From Paraburkholderia dinghuensis (GTDB lineage Bacteria > Pseudomonadota > Gammaproteobacteria > Burkholderiales > Burkholderiaceae), in contig NZ_RQIS01000002.1 of NCBI RefSeq assembly GCF_003837865.1, positions 186,001 through 250,000 of the forward strand: 64,000 bases of DNA. The letters run 5' to 3'. Shown here one piece after another: positions 9,283 through 19,465 of the stretch. Within the stretch, counting starts at the first letter, position 1; every line of letters starts with the position of its first letter. Made by a program: the position numbers and the translations under genes. The notes under the pieces were generated by a model. That model searched no databases. It worked only from the letters and a program-made list of their open reading frames with translations, and was not told the origin of the DNA.

Positions 9283-9975
9283 TCAGCTCACGTCGCCAGT
9301 CGCGTGTTCATCCGACGCCGGGGCGCTTCCCGTTCCGCCGAGTCCCGTTTCCCACGCATAACGAAACAGTTCGGCATCGCGAACGATGCCAAGCTTGCGC
9401 ATGGCCGTGACCTTTTGGGAACTGATGGTCTGCTTGCTGCGATTGAGCTTCTTCGCAATTTCGCCGATCGACATGCCCGAGACATACAGCCTGATCACTT
9501 CGACTTCGCGCTTCGACAATTCTGTGCGTTCGCCCGTGGTGCCGCTCGAGGGCTTCGCCGGCTGGTGCTGACGCATGCCTTCATTCGGGTAGTAGAGCGC
9601 GTGCGCATACACGGCGTGAATCGCGGAGATCAGCCGGTCGAGATTGTCGGCCTTGTTGATGTACGAATGCACGCCGAGCCGCGCGACTTCCCGCACGATG
9701 GCCGGGTTGTCGACGGTCGTGAATACGACGATTTTCAGATCGGGGTATCGCCGGCGCAGATAGGAGAACAGGCCGATGCCGTCACCAAAGGCGCCATTCG
9801 GCATGGCGTAGTCGGTCACGAGGACATCGCACGGAACCGTTTCGAGCAACGAAACGATTTCGCTTGAATTCTGCGCTGTGCCGGTAACCTTGATCGTGCT
9901 GACGGAATCAAGCGCGTACTTCACACCAGCGACGAGAGCGGGGTGGTCGTCAGCAAGTACGACGTTGATTTGCAT
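9283..9975 (-). CDS. RcsB-like response regulator (receiver + LuxR-type HTH)
   Basis: A 230-residue regulator. The receiver domain carries ADDHP (D9, D10), the phospho-acceptor in VTDYAMP (D55), the Thr in FTT and the Lys in YINKAD. The C-terminal LuxR/FixJ helix-turn-helix reads LSKREVEVIRLYVSGMSIGEIAKKLNRSKQTISSQK. The pattern MQINVVLADDHPALVAGVKYAL and the ISSQKxxAMxKLG helix follow E. coli RcsB closely, more than NarL or UvrY. The start at 9975 has AAGGAC upstream; a start seven codons earlier is possible. It is divergent from an RcsC-like hybrid kinase with 762 bases between them, so the two are very likely cognate. No RcsD, RcsA or RcsF gene is visible. Confidence 0.85.
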   Translation of the reverse strand: MQINVVLADDHPALVAGVKYALDSVSTIKVTGTAQNSSEIVSLLETVPCDVLVTDYAMPNGAFGDGIGLFSYLRRRYPDLKIVVFTTVDNPAIVREVARLGVHSYINKADNLDRLISAIHAVYAHALYYPNEGMRQHQPAKPSSGTTGERTELSKREVEVIRLYVSGMSIGEIAKKLNRSKQTISSQKVTAMRKLGIVRDAELFRYAWETGLGGTGSAPASDEHATGDVS

Positions 9976-10737
9976 TGCAGGTCCTTCTATGGGCATTCCG
10001 CATAATCATATTGAGACAAGTATAGCGTTTGCCCCAATCGAAATCACGACAAGCAAGGGCATTTAACGTTAATTAACCTATCAAAATTGTCGTTCTACAA
10101 GACATATTCACAATTTCCGTGCCCGGGCATGAATGGGAACGGAAAGCGCGATGGTGTCTGATCTTCGCGTTCTATTAAGTGAAAGATGCACAGTCTGTTA
10201 TGGAGTGCGAGGAGCCGCAGCCTTCACGTGTCTCGGCCGCCTGGCCGCAGAATCTTGATGCGACGCCACTCGCGCCGATTCTATGGGCGAACTGGCCTCG
10301 CTGATTTCCTTGTTACCTGATAAATCGCGCGGTTTCTGGATTTCGGAGTGGCGCGACGGTGGCGGATGGCGACTAGAACATGCGTCCAGTGCGTGCCGAC
10401 GTCGATCAGACGGGCTGGCACTTAGACGTTTCAGCGTGTCGTGGCTACCTGCGTATTGTGGTCAGCTTGATTGCGAGCGTCCCTGAATGTTGAAGCGCCC
10501 GGACGTCGATGGCATGAAATCGACGCCGACAGTACACCACGATGGCTATTGGTCTGCTCTGTCCCCCGGAGCAATCAGTCGCCGTGCTGTCGTGATGCGC
10601 ATGCGACTTTAAGCGGCTGGATTCCGTTGTGGATTAGGACATGTCCTGATTATCATGAAAATGTATAGGACACGTCTGATTGATGAGCTTCACTATCCCG
10701 TAACTGCTTAAAATCGCGTCCGTCGATCCACGAGGAA
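9976..10737. other. Divergent regulatory region of the Rcs-like pair
   Basis: This is 762 bases with no recognised gene. It is AT-rich near the regulator (10060-10110), which would suit a promoter for the minus strand. Two related dyad sequences lie 60-100 bases before the kinase gene and are listed separately. Confidence 0.5.
10636..10681. promoter_or_regulatory. Paired dyad sites upstream of the hybrid kinase
   Basis: A perfect 12-bp palindrome AGGACATGTCCT (10636-10647), followed by GATT, is partly repeated as AGGACACGTCTGATT at 10667-10681, 31 bp further on, or about three helical turns. The position and face-of-helix spacing suggest cooperative binding of a dimeric regulator; the RcsB-like protein encoded next door is the obvious candidate. 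The assignment is inference. Confidence 0.5.
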
Positions 10738-13700
10738 ATGGGGAAGAAGAGCATGCCGTCCACGCCATTGGGGCGTCTGCGGCGTTATCAGGACTTGCTA
10801 CTGCTGGGCGGCGGCGTCGTGATCACGTTCGTGGCGTTCCTGACGTTTGCAGTCACATGCGTCTACGCGTTGCGCCAGTTTGCGGCGGAGCAACGCCAGA
10901 ACCTCGTGGACGATCGCGGCCAGGTCGTGACCGTGGTGCGCGCAGCCCAAACGTCACTGCGTCGCACGGTCAGCTTTTTTGAGCTTTACTGGCCGACGAT
11001 GCCGAAAGCCGATCTCACCGTCTATGACGCGTTTCGGCGCAACGGCAACCAGCTCTTCATCGAAGGGCCGGGTCTGGGGGGCGGGGTGTATTTCGCGGCG
11101 TCAGAGCGTGCCGTCGCCAATGAGTCTCTCGTGCGGCAGTATCTCTCGCTTGCGCGTCAATTCGCGTTGAGTAACGCGTCGGCGACGTCCGCCACCAACC
11201 TGGAGTTCGCCGGCTACATCTACACCCCGGACGAGGAACTGATCATCATGCCGGCGTCGATCATGAAATCGAAGGCACCTCCTCGCGTGACCGAAATCAT
11301 CGAGGCGCTGAAGATCGACTTCGCGAAGCTGGCGCCGCAGGAGCAGCGTCGTCCGCCTGACTTTCGTCCCGTGGTGCACTGGCTGCCGCCGTTCACTGAT
11401 CCGCTTTCCGGTCAGAAGCGCTTGCGTCTCGTAGCAGAGGCGGTGAGCGAGGGCCAGCCTTTTGCGGCGATCGTGATCGAATACGATCCGCAGACCTTTC
11501 TGCGCTTGCTGACCGATCGCGGGAACGACACCTACCAGATCGTCAGCGCCGACGGGCGTGTCATCGCGAGCGTAGGGATCGGCGCTGACGATCGTCGCCT
11601 CACGCAAGTGGCCTTTGGGCAGCAAGTGCGGCGCCCGTTGTTTTTCAGCGGCGATGTGAGCTATGGCAACGGCTATTTCGTGATGAAAGAGCCGATTCCC
11701 GGTACGGACTGGACGCTCATTAGCGCGTTTTCGTGGAGCGATATCGTGGCTGCGATCGCGCCCCAGGTCGGCACGGCTGCGGCGGCGACGGCGGTGATGC
11801 TCGCTGTCGTGTGGACGCTGCTGCTGGTGTTTCGCAGCCGCATCTTCGCGCCCTTGCTCAAATACGCCGCGCGCGTATTCGAAAGCGAGCATCTGAGTCG
11901 CACAGTGGTTCATACGGTGCCCGTCGGGCTTGCGCTGATATCGCGTGAGACCGGTGAGTGGCTGCTGAACAGCCCGTACATACAGGAAATGGGGTCGCGT
12001 GTCGTAGGGGAGTCGAAGGCACTCGCGGATGCATTATTGCGCAGTTACGACACGTTCGAGCACGATCATCCGGCAGGCGCGCCGGCCGGCGTGCTGCGTC
12101 AGGACTTGATCTTTCCCACGCGCGATGGCGGCGAGATCGAATTCGCGTGCAGTGCCTCGCAGGGGCGTTTTAACGGCATCGACGTGCTGGTGGCGGTCTT
12201 CATAGACGTAACGCAGACGCGGCGCCTGCAGCGCGAACTCAAAGCGGCCATGGTGGCAGCGGACTCTGCAAATCAGGCCAAGTCGGCTTTTCTTGCCGCC
12301 ATGAGCCACGAAATCCGCACGCCGCTCAATGCGATCCTCGGTAACCTCGAACTGCTCGCGAACTCGCCCTTGACGACCGTGCAGCGCGATCGTCTCACGA
12401 CGGTTCGGACCGCATCGGACGGTCTGCTCGCCGTGGTCAGTGACATTCTCGACTACTCGAAGATCGAGGCCGGAGAGATGGTGCTCGAGCATATCGAGTT
12501 CAACGTGCTCGAGGTGATCGAGCGTGTGCTGGGAATCTTTGAGCCGCTCGCGAGCGCGCGGGGGCTCAGCCTCTACGCGCGGCTCGACGTCGCCACTACG
12601 CAGATGATGCGCGGGGACCCCACGCGCGTCGCGCAGGTCCTCAACAATCTGCTAAGCAATGCGATCAAATTCACCGAGCACGGCGCCGTTACTGTGTTCG
12701 CGAACATTGAGCCGGCGACAGTCGACACCCATCGGCTCATTCTTGCGGTCGTCGATACCGGCATCGGCATTTCGCCGCAGCAGCGGGATCAGCTTTTCAA
12801 GGCATTTTCGCAGCTCGATGTCTCGATCAACCGGCGCTTTGGCGGCACGGGGCTTGGGCTCGCGTTGTGCCAGCGGATCGTTCGCGCTTTGCAGGGGCGC
12901 ATCGGTGTGTCGAGCACGCTCCACGTCGGCAGCCGCTTCACGGTGCAGTTGCCGCTCGGCGATGGCATCCCGGTGCGCAGCGACGCTCGCATAACCGACG
13001 GGGCGCGCGTACTGTTTCTGAGTTCGGCGCTGGAGTGGTGCGATTTTGCCGTTGGGCATCTCGAACGGTGGGGCGCGCAGGTGAGCGTGTACCGGCATCC
13101 GGCGGCCATCACGGAGGCAGACCTCGAATCCGCCGCCGTGCTGGTGATCTGGGGCACGCGCGAGCAATGGCGGCCCGACGACGAAAATCGACTCGTCGAG
13201 AGCGCGCCCTACGTCGTCGATGGTTATCCGGACGGTCCGGCCGTTGCCGTTCGCACGGGAAAGATCGTGAGCGTGTCGTGCCTGAGCTTGACCGGGCTTG
13301 AGGCGAGTATGCGCGCGACCTTGCTGGGCGAACCCTTGCCCACGTCGCTGGCAGCGGCGAGCGGCTTGCCTCGCACGTACACGTCGGCGCTCACGCGTGG
13401 TCTCAAGGTGCTGGTGGCCGAGGACAACGCGGCGAACCGGATGCTGCTGACCGAGCAACTCACGACGCTCGGCTGCGAGGTCTCGGCCGCACCGAACGGC
13501 CGCCAGGCGCTCGAACTGCTCGACGATGATGACTGGGACGTTCTGCTCACCGATCTGAACATGCCCGGCATGAGCGGCTATCAGTTGGCCGAGGCCGTGC
13601 GCAAACGAAAACCGGCCTTGCGGATTATCGCTGTCACGGCGCATGCCACGAAAGAGGAGCACCAGCGTTGCGAAGCCGCCGGCATGGACCAGGTGATGAC

Positions 13701-14085
13701 CAAGCCGGTTTCGCTGCAGCAGCTCAACGATGTGATGGAGTCGATCGCTGCGGCCAAGGGTGTCAAGCTGACAAGCTTCACCAGCGCGGATGAGGCGACG
13801 TTCCGTGGCGGCGCCATACCGAAGCCGCTGTGGGACGTGTTCCTGAAATCGACATCGGATGCGCTGTCGGCCATGGATGCGGCTCAGGCTGCGGGCGATG
13901 TGGCGGGCACACTCGCACAGATTCACTCCATGCGCGGCGCACTGTCGGTGTTCGGGCAGGCGTCGCTTGCGGCCGATTGTGCCCGCCTGGAAGCCGAAAT
14001 CAAGCGGGACATGAGTGCGCCGTTGCCGGACGAGTTGAACGTGCTCAAGCGTGCCTTGCAGGACCTGCTCAACGCGCAGGTGTAG
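10738..14085 (+). CDS. RcsC-like hybrid sensor histidine kinase with receiver and Hpt domains
   Basis: An 1115-residue inner-membrane phosphorelay protein. It has a membrane helix at about 20-48, a periplasmic sensor region to about 340, and a second helix at about 340-362. A PAS-like region (about 385-505) follows. The dimerisation/H-box is FLAAMSHEIRTPLNA with H524, and the ATPase domain has N-box NLLSNAIKFT, DTGIGI and GGTGLGLAL. An RcsC-type alpha-beta-loop domain (about 755-860) precedes the receiver, which has VAEDN, D939 in LLTDLNMPG, and TAH and K. The C-terminal Hpt has H1063 in QIHSMRGAL. Having its own Hpt, it can complete the relay that E. coli splits between RcsC and RcsD. The start is either ATG 10738, with GAGGA very close, or ATG 10753 behind GGGGAAG. 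Confidence 0.88.
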   Translation: MGKKSMPSTPLGRLRRYQDLLLLGGGVVITFVAFLTFAVTCVYALRQFAAEQRQNLVDDRGQVVTVVRAAQTSLRRTVSFFELYWPTMPKADLTVYDAFRRNGNQLFIEGPGLGGGVYFAASERAVANESLVRQYLSLARQFALSNASATSATNLEFAGYIYTPDEELIIMPASIMKSKAPPRVTEIIEALKIDFAKLAPQEQRRPPDFRPVVHWLPPFTDPLSGQKRLRLVAEAVSEGQPFAAIVIEYDPQTFLRLLTDRGNDTYQIVSADGRVIASVGIGADDRRLTQVAFGQQVRRPLFFSGDVSYGNGYFVMKEPIPGTDWTLISAFSWSDIVAAIAPQVGTAAAATAVMLAVVWTLLLVFRSRIFAPLLKYAARVFESEHLSRTVVHTVPVGLALISRETGEWLLNSPYIQEMGSRVVGESKALADALLRSYDTFEHDHPAGAPAGVLRQDLIFPTRDGGEIEFACSASQGRFNGIDVLVAVFIDVTQTRRLQRELKAAMVAADSANQAKSAFLAAMSHEIRTPLNAILGNLELLANSPLTTVQRDRLTTVRTASDGLLAVVSDILDYSKIEAGEMVLEHIEFNVLEVIERVLGIFEPLASARGLSLYARLDVATTQMMRGDPTRVAQVLNNLLSNAIKFTEHGAVTVFANIEPATVDTHRLILAVVDTGIGISPQQRDQLFKAFSQLDVSINRRFGGTGLGLALCQRIVRALQGRIGVSSTLHVGSRFTVQLPLGDGIPVRSDARITDGARVLFLSSALEWCDFAVGHLERWGAQVSVYRHPAAITEADLESAAVLVIWGTREQWRPDDENRLVESAPYVVDGYPDGPAVAVRTGKIVSVSCLSLTGLEASMRATLLGEPLPTSLAAASGLPRTYTSALTRGLKVLVAEDNAANRMLLTEQLTTLGCEVSAAPNGRQALELLDDDDWDVLLTDLNMPGMSGYQLAEAVRKRKPALRIIAVTAHATKEEHQRCEAAGMDQVMTKPVSLQQLNDVMESIAAAKGVKLTSFTSADEATFRGGAIPKPLWDVFLKSTSDALSAMDAAQAAGDVAGTLAQIHSMRGALSVFGQASLAADCARLEAEIKRDMSAPLPDELNVLKRALQDLLNAQV

Positions 14086-14193
14086 GGACGCAGTGCGATT
14101 TCGACGGCGATGAGCGTCGCCGCGCTTTACGGCGTGTGTTCGCGGAACAGGCAAAATGAGGCGCTTGCGTGCTGGTATCGCAATCGGCCTTTT

Positions 14194-16587
14194 TCAATCC
14201 GGTGTGTGCGCCGGGCCGGTCTGGAACAGACTTCCCTGACCTGAAGTCACGGTTTCGAAGTCGTCGTTGAGGAACGCAAGGATTGCGTCCGCCACGGGCT
14301 GCAGTTGCCGGCTCAGATAGAACCCGTAGTCGATCGGCGACTGCAGCGTTTCCAGCGGTTCCGGTCCGCCGGACGTCATGACATAGCTGATCCACCCGCC
14401 GTTCTGGTACTGAAGCGGACGTCCCGTTTCGCGATTGAAATCGTCTGCACGGCGCGCGGCGCGCACATGGGGACCGACATTGCGCTGGTATTCACTGAGC
14501 GGACGACGCAGCCGCTTGCGATAGACGAGTTGGTCATCCAGTTCGCCCGCGAGCGTGCGCTGCACGTAATCGCGAATGTAGTCGGCGTAGGGCTGGCGGT
14601 TGAAGACGAGACCGTACAGTTCCCGCTGGAATACCTGCGCAAGCGGTGTCCAGTCGGTGCGAACCGTTTCAAGTCCCTTGAAGACGAGTTCGTCGCGTCC
14701 GTCCGCCGCGAGACTGACGCCCGCGTAGCGCTTTTTGCTGCCTTCTTCCATGCCGCGTACGGTCGGCATGAGAAAACGTCGATAGTGCCTTTCGTACTGC
14801 AATTCCAGCGCGCTGTCGAGGCCGAAGCGGCTCTGCAGGTGTTGCTTCCACCAGCCGTTGATGTGCTCGACGAGCGCGCGACCTTTGCCGATCGCATCGT
14901 CTTCGGCGTGCGGACCCTTGAGCCAGACGAAAGTCGAATCCGTATCGCCGTAGATCACGTCGTAACCCTGTGCCTCGATGAGTTCGCGTGTCCGATGCAT
15001 GATTTCGTGGCCGCGCATCGTGATCGAGGACGCGAGCCGCGGGTCGAAGAACCGGCAGCCGGTGGAGCCCAGCACGCCGTAGAACGAATTCATGATGATC
15101 TTCAGCGCCTGGGATAGTGGCTTGTTGTTGTGGCGCTTCGCGCTCTCGCGTTCCTCCCAGACCTGACGAACGATCGCCGGCAGACAATGCGCGGTGCGGG
15201 AAAACCGGGCGCCGAGGAAGCCGGGTACCGACTGGTCGTCGCCGGGCGCGCGCATTCCTTCGATCAGACCGACCGGATCGATCAGGAATGTGCGGATGAT
15301 GGATGGGTACAGGCTCTTGTAATCGAGCACGAGCACCGAATCATAGATGCCGGGTCGCGAGTCCATGACGAAGCCGCCGGGGCTCGGCTGGCCGACGACA
15401 TCGCCGAGATTGGGCGCGACGTATCCGAGGCGGTGCATTCTCGGCAGATAGAGATGCGTGAACGCCGCGACCGATCCGCCGCTACGGTCTGCCTGCAAGC
15501 CCGTCACCGTGGCGCGTTCCAGCAGGAACGACAGCAGTTCGGTCTTTTCGAAAATACGTGAAACGAGTTCACAGTCCTTGAGGTTGTAGCGGGCGAGGGC
15601 GGGTTTGTCCTCGTCGAAGCGCCGCTGGATTTCGTCCATGCGCTGATAGGGGTTGTCGACCGCCTTGCCTTCGCCCAGTAATGCCTGCGCGACGTATTCG
15701 AGGCTGAACGACGGAAAACTCCATGTCGCGGATCGCAGTGCTTCAATGCCGTCGATGACGAGCCGTCCCGGCACCGAAGCGAAGAAGTGGTTTTGCGTCT
15801 GGCCGTGCTCGCGCCATTCGAGTTCGCTGCCGCCACGGCCAAGACGCAGCGGCACGCCGAGCTGTTCCGCGTGCGCGCGCAGAATGCGCAGATCGAACTG
15901 AACGAGGTTCCAGCCTATGATGGCGTCCGGATCGTGGCGCGCCATCCACTCGTTCAGGCGTTCGAGCATCCCGGCGCGACTCGCACAGTATTCGAGTTGA
16001 AAGTCGATCTGCCGGCCGTCGCCATTCGCGGGGCCGAGCATGTAGACCTGCCGCTCACCACAGCCTTCGAGCGCGATCGAATACAACTCGCCGCCCGCAC
16101 TCGTTTCGATGTCGAGGGACACGAGTCGCAGCGAAGGACGATAGTCACGGTCGGGCTTCATTTCGCCATTGCGTAGCAGACCGGTTTCATCGGGTTCGCC
16201 TCTGAACGAAACCGGCGCCGTGATGAAACGCTCCATCATGTAGCGATCGGGCGGGAACACGTCTGCTTCGTAGACATCGACGCCGGATTTGCGCAGACGC
16301 TTCACCAGCCCGAGCAATTGCCGATACTGGGTGCAGTAGACACCGAGCACCGGCCGTCGCTGAAAATCGGTCAATTCGAGCGCGCGCGACTTTACCCGTG
16401 CCTCCGCGTTTAACACCGCTTGCGCACGTGGCGTTTGTTCACTCGCGATAAAACAGACCGATTCCTGCGGACGCAACCGGACCTGGCGCGGCCCGTCGTC
16501 GGTCGCCAGCCAGAATTCCACTTCGGTGTGGGTAGGCGTGTCGCGCCAATGGCGGGTGAGAATGAAACCCTGTTGAAACCCGGTCAA
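14194..16587 (-). CDS. polB: DNA polymerase II (family B, damage-inducible type)
   Basis: A 797-residue family-B polymerase; E. coli Pol II has 783. The N-terminus [14 protein letters not shown] is nearly identical to the E. coli protein. The 3'-5' exonuclease motif SLDIET lies around residue 160. The polymerase motifs [13 protein letters not shown] (motif A), [12 protein letters not shown] (motif B) and YGDTDSTF (motif C, two catalytic Asp) are intact. The frame stays open further upstream, but homology begins at Thr-Gly-Phe, so the TTG at 16585-16587 behind GCGAGG is the chosen start. Pol II bypasses lesions and restarts forks. No LexA box is visible in front, unlike the E. coli gene. Confidence 0.92.
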   Translation of the reverse strand: MTGFQQGFILTRHWRDTPTHTEVEFWLATDDGPRQVRLRPQESVCFIASEQTPRAQAVLNAEARVKSRALELTDFQRRPVLGVYCTQYRQLLGLVKRLRKSGVDVYEADVFPPDRYMMERFITAPVSFRGEPDETGLLRNGEMKPDRDYRPSLRLVSLDIETSAGGELYSIALEGCGERQVYMLGPANGDGRQIDFQLEYCASRAGMLERLNEWMARHDPDAIIGWNLVQFDLRILRAHAEQLGVPLRLGRGGSELEWREHGQTQNHFFASVPGRLVIDGIEALRSATWSFPSFSLEYVAQALLGEGKAVDNPYQRMDEIQRRFDEDKPALARYNLKDCELVSRIFEKTELLSFLLERATVTGLQADRSGGSVAAFTHLYLPRMHRLGYVAPNLGDVVGQPSPGGFVMDSRPGIYDSVLVLDYKSLYPSIIRTFLIDPVGLIEGMRAPGDDQSVPGFLGARFSRTAHCLPAIVRQVWEERESAKRHNNKPLSQALKIIMNSFYGVLGSTGCRFFDPRLASSITMRGHEIMHRTRELIEAQGYDVIYGDTDSTFVWLKGPHAEDDAIGKGRALVEHINGWWKQHLQSRFGLDSALELQYERHYRRFLMPTVRGMEEGSKKRYAGVSLAADGRDELVFKGLETVRTDWTPLAQVFQRELYGLVFNRQPYADYIRDYVQRTLAGELDDQLVYRKRLRRPLSEYQRNVGPHVRAARRADDFNRETGRPLQYQNGGWISYVMTSGGPEPLETLQSPIDYGFYLSRQLQPVADAILAFLNDDFETVTSGQGSLFQTGPAHTPD

Positions 16588-16999
16588 GAAAACAACCTCG
16601 CAGGCAGTGCTTTCGCCAGATTCTAGCGCGCAAGGCCGCGTCGAAGTGGAGCACGAGACAGCCTTTCTGGCTAATAAACCTGAAAATATAAAAAAAACAG
16701 TTATTTTCACTGCTGCGTCTGCACTACGATGGCCCGGAAGAACAATAATTGCGGCGGCGCGGCATCGCGTGAAAAGGCGCCGTCTTCGAACACTCGGGGG
16801 CAATGATGAGAACCGGCGTAATAAGCAGGCATTCCGTTATACCGACGACAACGAGCAGAGTCGTCCACGCCCGCACTCGTCACGGGCACTGAATCTCACC
16901 GGGTTTCCCGCGTAATTCACACGTTCACCCAGTCGCGCAGGCCGTCACAGGCCGTGAAGCATCGCGCTCGGGTTCGATGCTCCTGCTATCCATATCAAC
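16588..16999. other. Divergent promoter region of polB and the chemoreceptor
   Basis: This is 412 bases without a convincing gene. A strongly AT-rich tract (16672-16710, including a run of eight A) probably contains the polB promoter. I searched it for CTGT-N8-ACAG SOS boxes and found none. Confidence 0.5.
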
Positions 17000-18577
17000 A
17001 TGGCTCAAACCACCGTTACCGCCCGGCTTGCACTGGGTTTTGGCATCGCGCTGGCGCTGCTCGTTATCTTTTCCGTCGCCGGCATGGCCGGCATGGCGAA
17101 CATGCGTGGGCGGCTCGATGAAGTCGTGCTCGTGCACGACGCGAAAATCACCCGCGCGACCAACTTGCGCGGCGCGGTCAGTGGCATCGCCATTGCGATA
17201 CGCAATATGGCCGTGATGACGAAGGAGAGCGACGTGGCCGGCGAGCAGGCGGCCATCAAGGCGCTCGAAGCGGCCTACGCGGAGAACTATCAGGCGTTGG
17301 GGCGTCTGCTGGACGCTTCGCCGCTGACCAACGACGAAGAGCGTCGTCTCTTCGAGACGCTCAAGCGAGAAGAGGCAGAGACGTTGCCGCTAGTCGAGAA
17401 AGAGGCGATCAACTGGGCGCTCGCAAACGATCAGGACGCGGCGTTGAAGGTGCTGATCAACGAGGTTCGCCCGAAGCAGGTTGAGTGGCTCGCGACGCTC
17501 GACGCGTTGCTCACGCTCGAACAGGGCCGTGCGCAAGTGGCCGCGAAAGACGCCGCGACGACGTGGTCGCGATTCGCCGTCGTCACGGTTGTGGCGGTGG
17601 TGGCTGCGTTGCTGCTCGGCATCGCGGCGGCGGTCCTCATCACGCGCAGCATTCTGCGGCAGCTTGGGGCGGATCCCGCCGAGGCACAGCGCCTCGCGGG
17701 AGAAATCGCCGCCGGGAATCTCGCCGCGTCGGCGAAGTTACGCGCGGGCGACCGGCACAGCCTGATGGCTTCGCTCGAATCGATGCGTGTGCAACTGATG
17801 TCGATCGTCGCGCAGATTAAAGCATCGGCGGAAACCATTGCGGTGCGCGCGGGCGAGATCGCCGGCGGCAACATCGATCTCTCCCAGCGCACGGAGGAGC
17901 AAGCGGCGGCGCTTCAACAGGCGGCCGCGAGCATGGCAGAACTGACTTCGACGGTCGCGCAGAATTCCGACGACGCCATGCAGGCCCACGTCATAGCCGA
18001 TGCTGCTTCGCAGGCCGCAGTACAGGGCGGACAGGTCGTCGGGCGCGTCGTGACCACGATGGCCGATATTGCGGGCAGTTCGGCGCGCGTGGCGGACATC
18101 ATCGGCGTGATAGAGGGCATTGCGTTCCAGACCAACATTCTGGCGCTCAACGCGGCCGTTGAAGCGGCGCGTGCGGGTGCGCAAGGGCGCGGTTTCGCGG
18201 TCGTGGCGAGCGAAGTGCGCACGCTGGCCCAGCGTAGTGCGGACGCGGCCAAAGAGGTCAGGGCGTTGATCGGCGAATCGGCGCGTCACGTGGAAGCCGG
18301 CTCGAAGTTTGTCGCTGACGCGGGCGGGACGATAGAGGAGCTGGTTCGATCGGTACACGAATTGAATGGCTTCATGAACAAGATCGCGCTTGCGTCCGGC
18401 GCACAGAAGACCGATATCGAACAGGTCAATCGCGCCGTCGCTGAGATGGACAAGGCTACGCAGCGGAACGCCTCACTGGTGGAGCAAGTGGCCGGTGCGG
18501 CGCAAACGCTGGCGGGCGGCGCGACGGGCCTGCGCGAAGCGGTGGCCGTCTTTACGATTTCTGGGGCGCAGGCGTAG
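17000..18577 (+). CDS. Methyl-accepting chemotaxis protein with 4HB sensor
   Basis: A 525-residue transducer. It has a short cytoplasmic start, membrane helix 1 (about 8-30), a four-helix-bundle periplasmic domain (about 35-185) and helix 2 (about 193-215, [21 protein letters not shown]). A HAMP-like linker follows, then a long coiled-coil signalling domain whose hairpin tip is the canonical [41 protein letters not shown]. It interacts with CheA/CheW at that tip. There is no C-terminal NWETF-type pentapeptide, so it would depend on other receptors for CheR/CheB tethering. The gene is solitary. The ligand is unknown. Confidence 0.92.
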   Translation: MAQTTVTARLALGFGIALALLVIFSVAGMAGMANMRGRLDEVVLVHDAKITRATNLRGAVSGIAIAIRNMAVMTKESDVAGEQAAIKALEAAYAENYQALGRLLDASPLTNDEERRLFETLKREEAETLPLVEKEAINWALANDQDAALKVLINEVRPKQVEWLATLDALLTLEQGRAQVAAKDAATTWSRFAVVTVVAVVAALLLGIAAAVLITRSILRQLGADPAEAQRLAGEIAAGNLAASAKLRAGDRHSLMASLESMRVQLMSIVAQIKASAETIAVRAGEIAGGNIDLSQRTEEQAAALQQAAASMAELTSTVAQNSDDAMQAHVIADAASQAAVQGGQVVGRVVTTMADIAGSSARVADIIGVIEGIAFQTNILALNAAVEAARAGAQGRGFAVVASEVRTLAQRSADAAKEVRALIGESARHVEAGSKFVADAGGTIEELVRSVHELNGFMNKIALASGAQKTDIEQVNRAVAEMDKATQRNASLVEQVAGAAQTLAGGATGLREAVAVFTISGAQA

Positions 18578-18715
18578 CGGAAGAACAACCGGCAAGCCGG
18601 GGAGCTGTAGCGTTGCTCGTCCCGTGCGCCGAGATCAGGACGACCGCCCCGAAAGGCGGGGCGGCGTGCCTGAACGATCGGCTGGCCTGATACCGGCGCA
18701 AGGCCGGACATTGCT

Positions 18716-19072
18716 TCAGTTGCCGAAATACAGGTTGCAGAAGCTCTCCGGACCGACACACTGCGACCCAGTAACGCGCGGTCCGCGCATCGGTGCGCCC
18801 GATTCCGACGAACTACCCGGCGCGACGCCGCCAACCGCACTGGCGGCCTCTTGTGCGCCGGTGTGAGCAGCGACCTTCGCTTCCGCCGCCTGAATGTCGG
18901 TTGGATAGTTCGCGTCTTCTCCGCCGGCGATGTTGTAGCCCGCCTCTTCGAGTTGAATCAGTTCGGCGCGCACCTGGGCGCGGGTGATGGGTGCCGCGTT
19001 TGATTGCGCGAAAGACAGCGCGGGAGCGGCGATCGTGCTAAGTGCGAGCGTGAAGGCAACGAGTTTGTTCAT
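18716..19072 (-). CDS. DUF4148 small exported protein
   Basis: A 118-residue protein with a clear signal peptide (MNKLVAFTLALSTIAAPALSFAQS) followed by the DUF4148 core ITRAQVRAELIQLEEAGYNIAGGEDANYPTDIQAAEAKV. This family is greatly expanded in Burkholderia and relatives and has no established function. Near the C-terminus it has two cysteines (SQCVGPESFC) that could form a disulfide. A second DUF4148 gene lies 96 bases upstream on the same strand, so the pair probably arose by duplication. Confidence 0.88.
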   Translation of the reverse strand: MNKLVAFTLALSTIAAPALSFAQSNAAPITRAQVRAELIQLEEAGYNIAGGEDANYPTDIQAAEAKVAAHTGAQEAASAVGGVAPGSSSESGAPMRGPRVTGSQCVGPESFCNLYFGN

Positions 19073-19168
19073 GATATGGACTCCTTAGATAATGGATGGC
19101 ATCGGGTACAGCGAAATCGTTTGTACTCAGTTGCCGGGGTGGATCGTGCAGAGGTTGACGGGGTCGGC

Positions 19169-19465
19169 TCAGTTATCCTGTGCCGTGCGACGGGCGGTCT
19201 GGGCGAAGTCGCTGCGCGCTGCGATTGAAGCTGCCAGGGCGGGGCCATAACCGTCCGCCGGTTTTGCTTGCGCGATTTGCTGTTGATTTGTCCGGCTGAC
19301 GTCGGGCCAGGACGCGTTGCCGACGAGACGCGACGCATCGGCTTCGGCTACGACCAGTTGCTGGCGCACCTCGGCGCGGGACAAACCTTGCGCCGACGCG
19401 GCAGACGCGAAGCCTGCCGAGGCGAGTGCGATGTGGGCGGCGGACACTGCATTACGGATACGCAT
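19169..19465 (-). CDS. DUF4148 small exported protein
   Basis: A 98-residue protein read from ATG 19465, which has AGGAG at ideal spacing; the frame extends upstream, but the extension is not protein-like. It has a signal peptide ending near ASAQG and the DUF4148 motif LSRAEVRQQLVVAEADAS, then WPDVSRTNQQQIAQAK. It is the upstream member of a tandem pair and lacks the cysteines of its neighbour. The function of the family is unknown. Confidence 0.85.
   Translation of the reverse strand: MRIRNAVSAAHIALASAGFASAASAQGLSRAEVRQQLVVAEADASRLVGNASWPDVSRTNQQQIAQAKPADGYGPALAASIAARSDFAQTARRTAQDN

Noticed and set aside
16672..16725. LexA box for polB
   Set aside because: CTG and CAG elements exist, but with about 15 bases between them; the required CTGT-N8-ACAG is missing.
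16588..16803. N-terminal extension of DNA polymerase II
   Set aside because: Homology to Pol II begins at the TTG at 16587. The upstream codons run through the AT-rich promoter region and are not protein-like.
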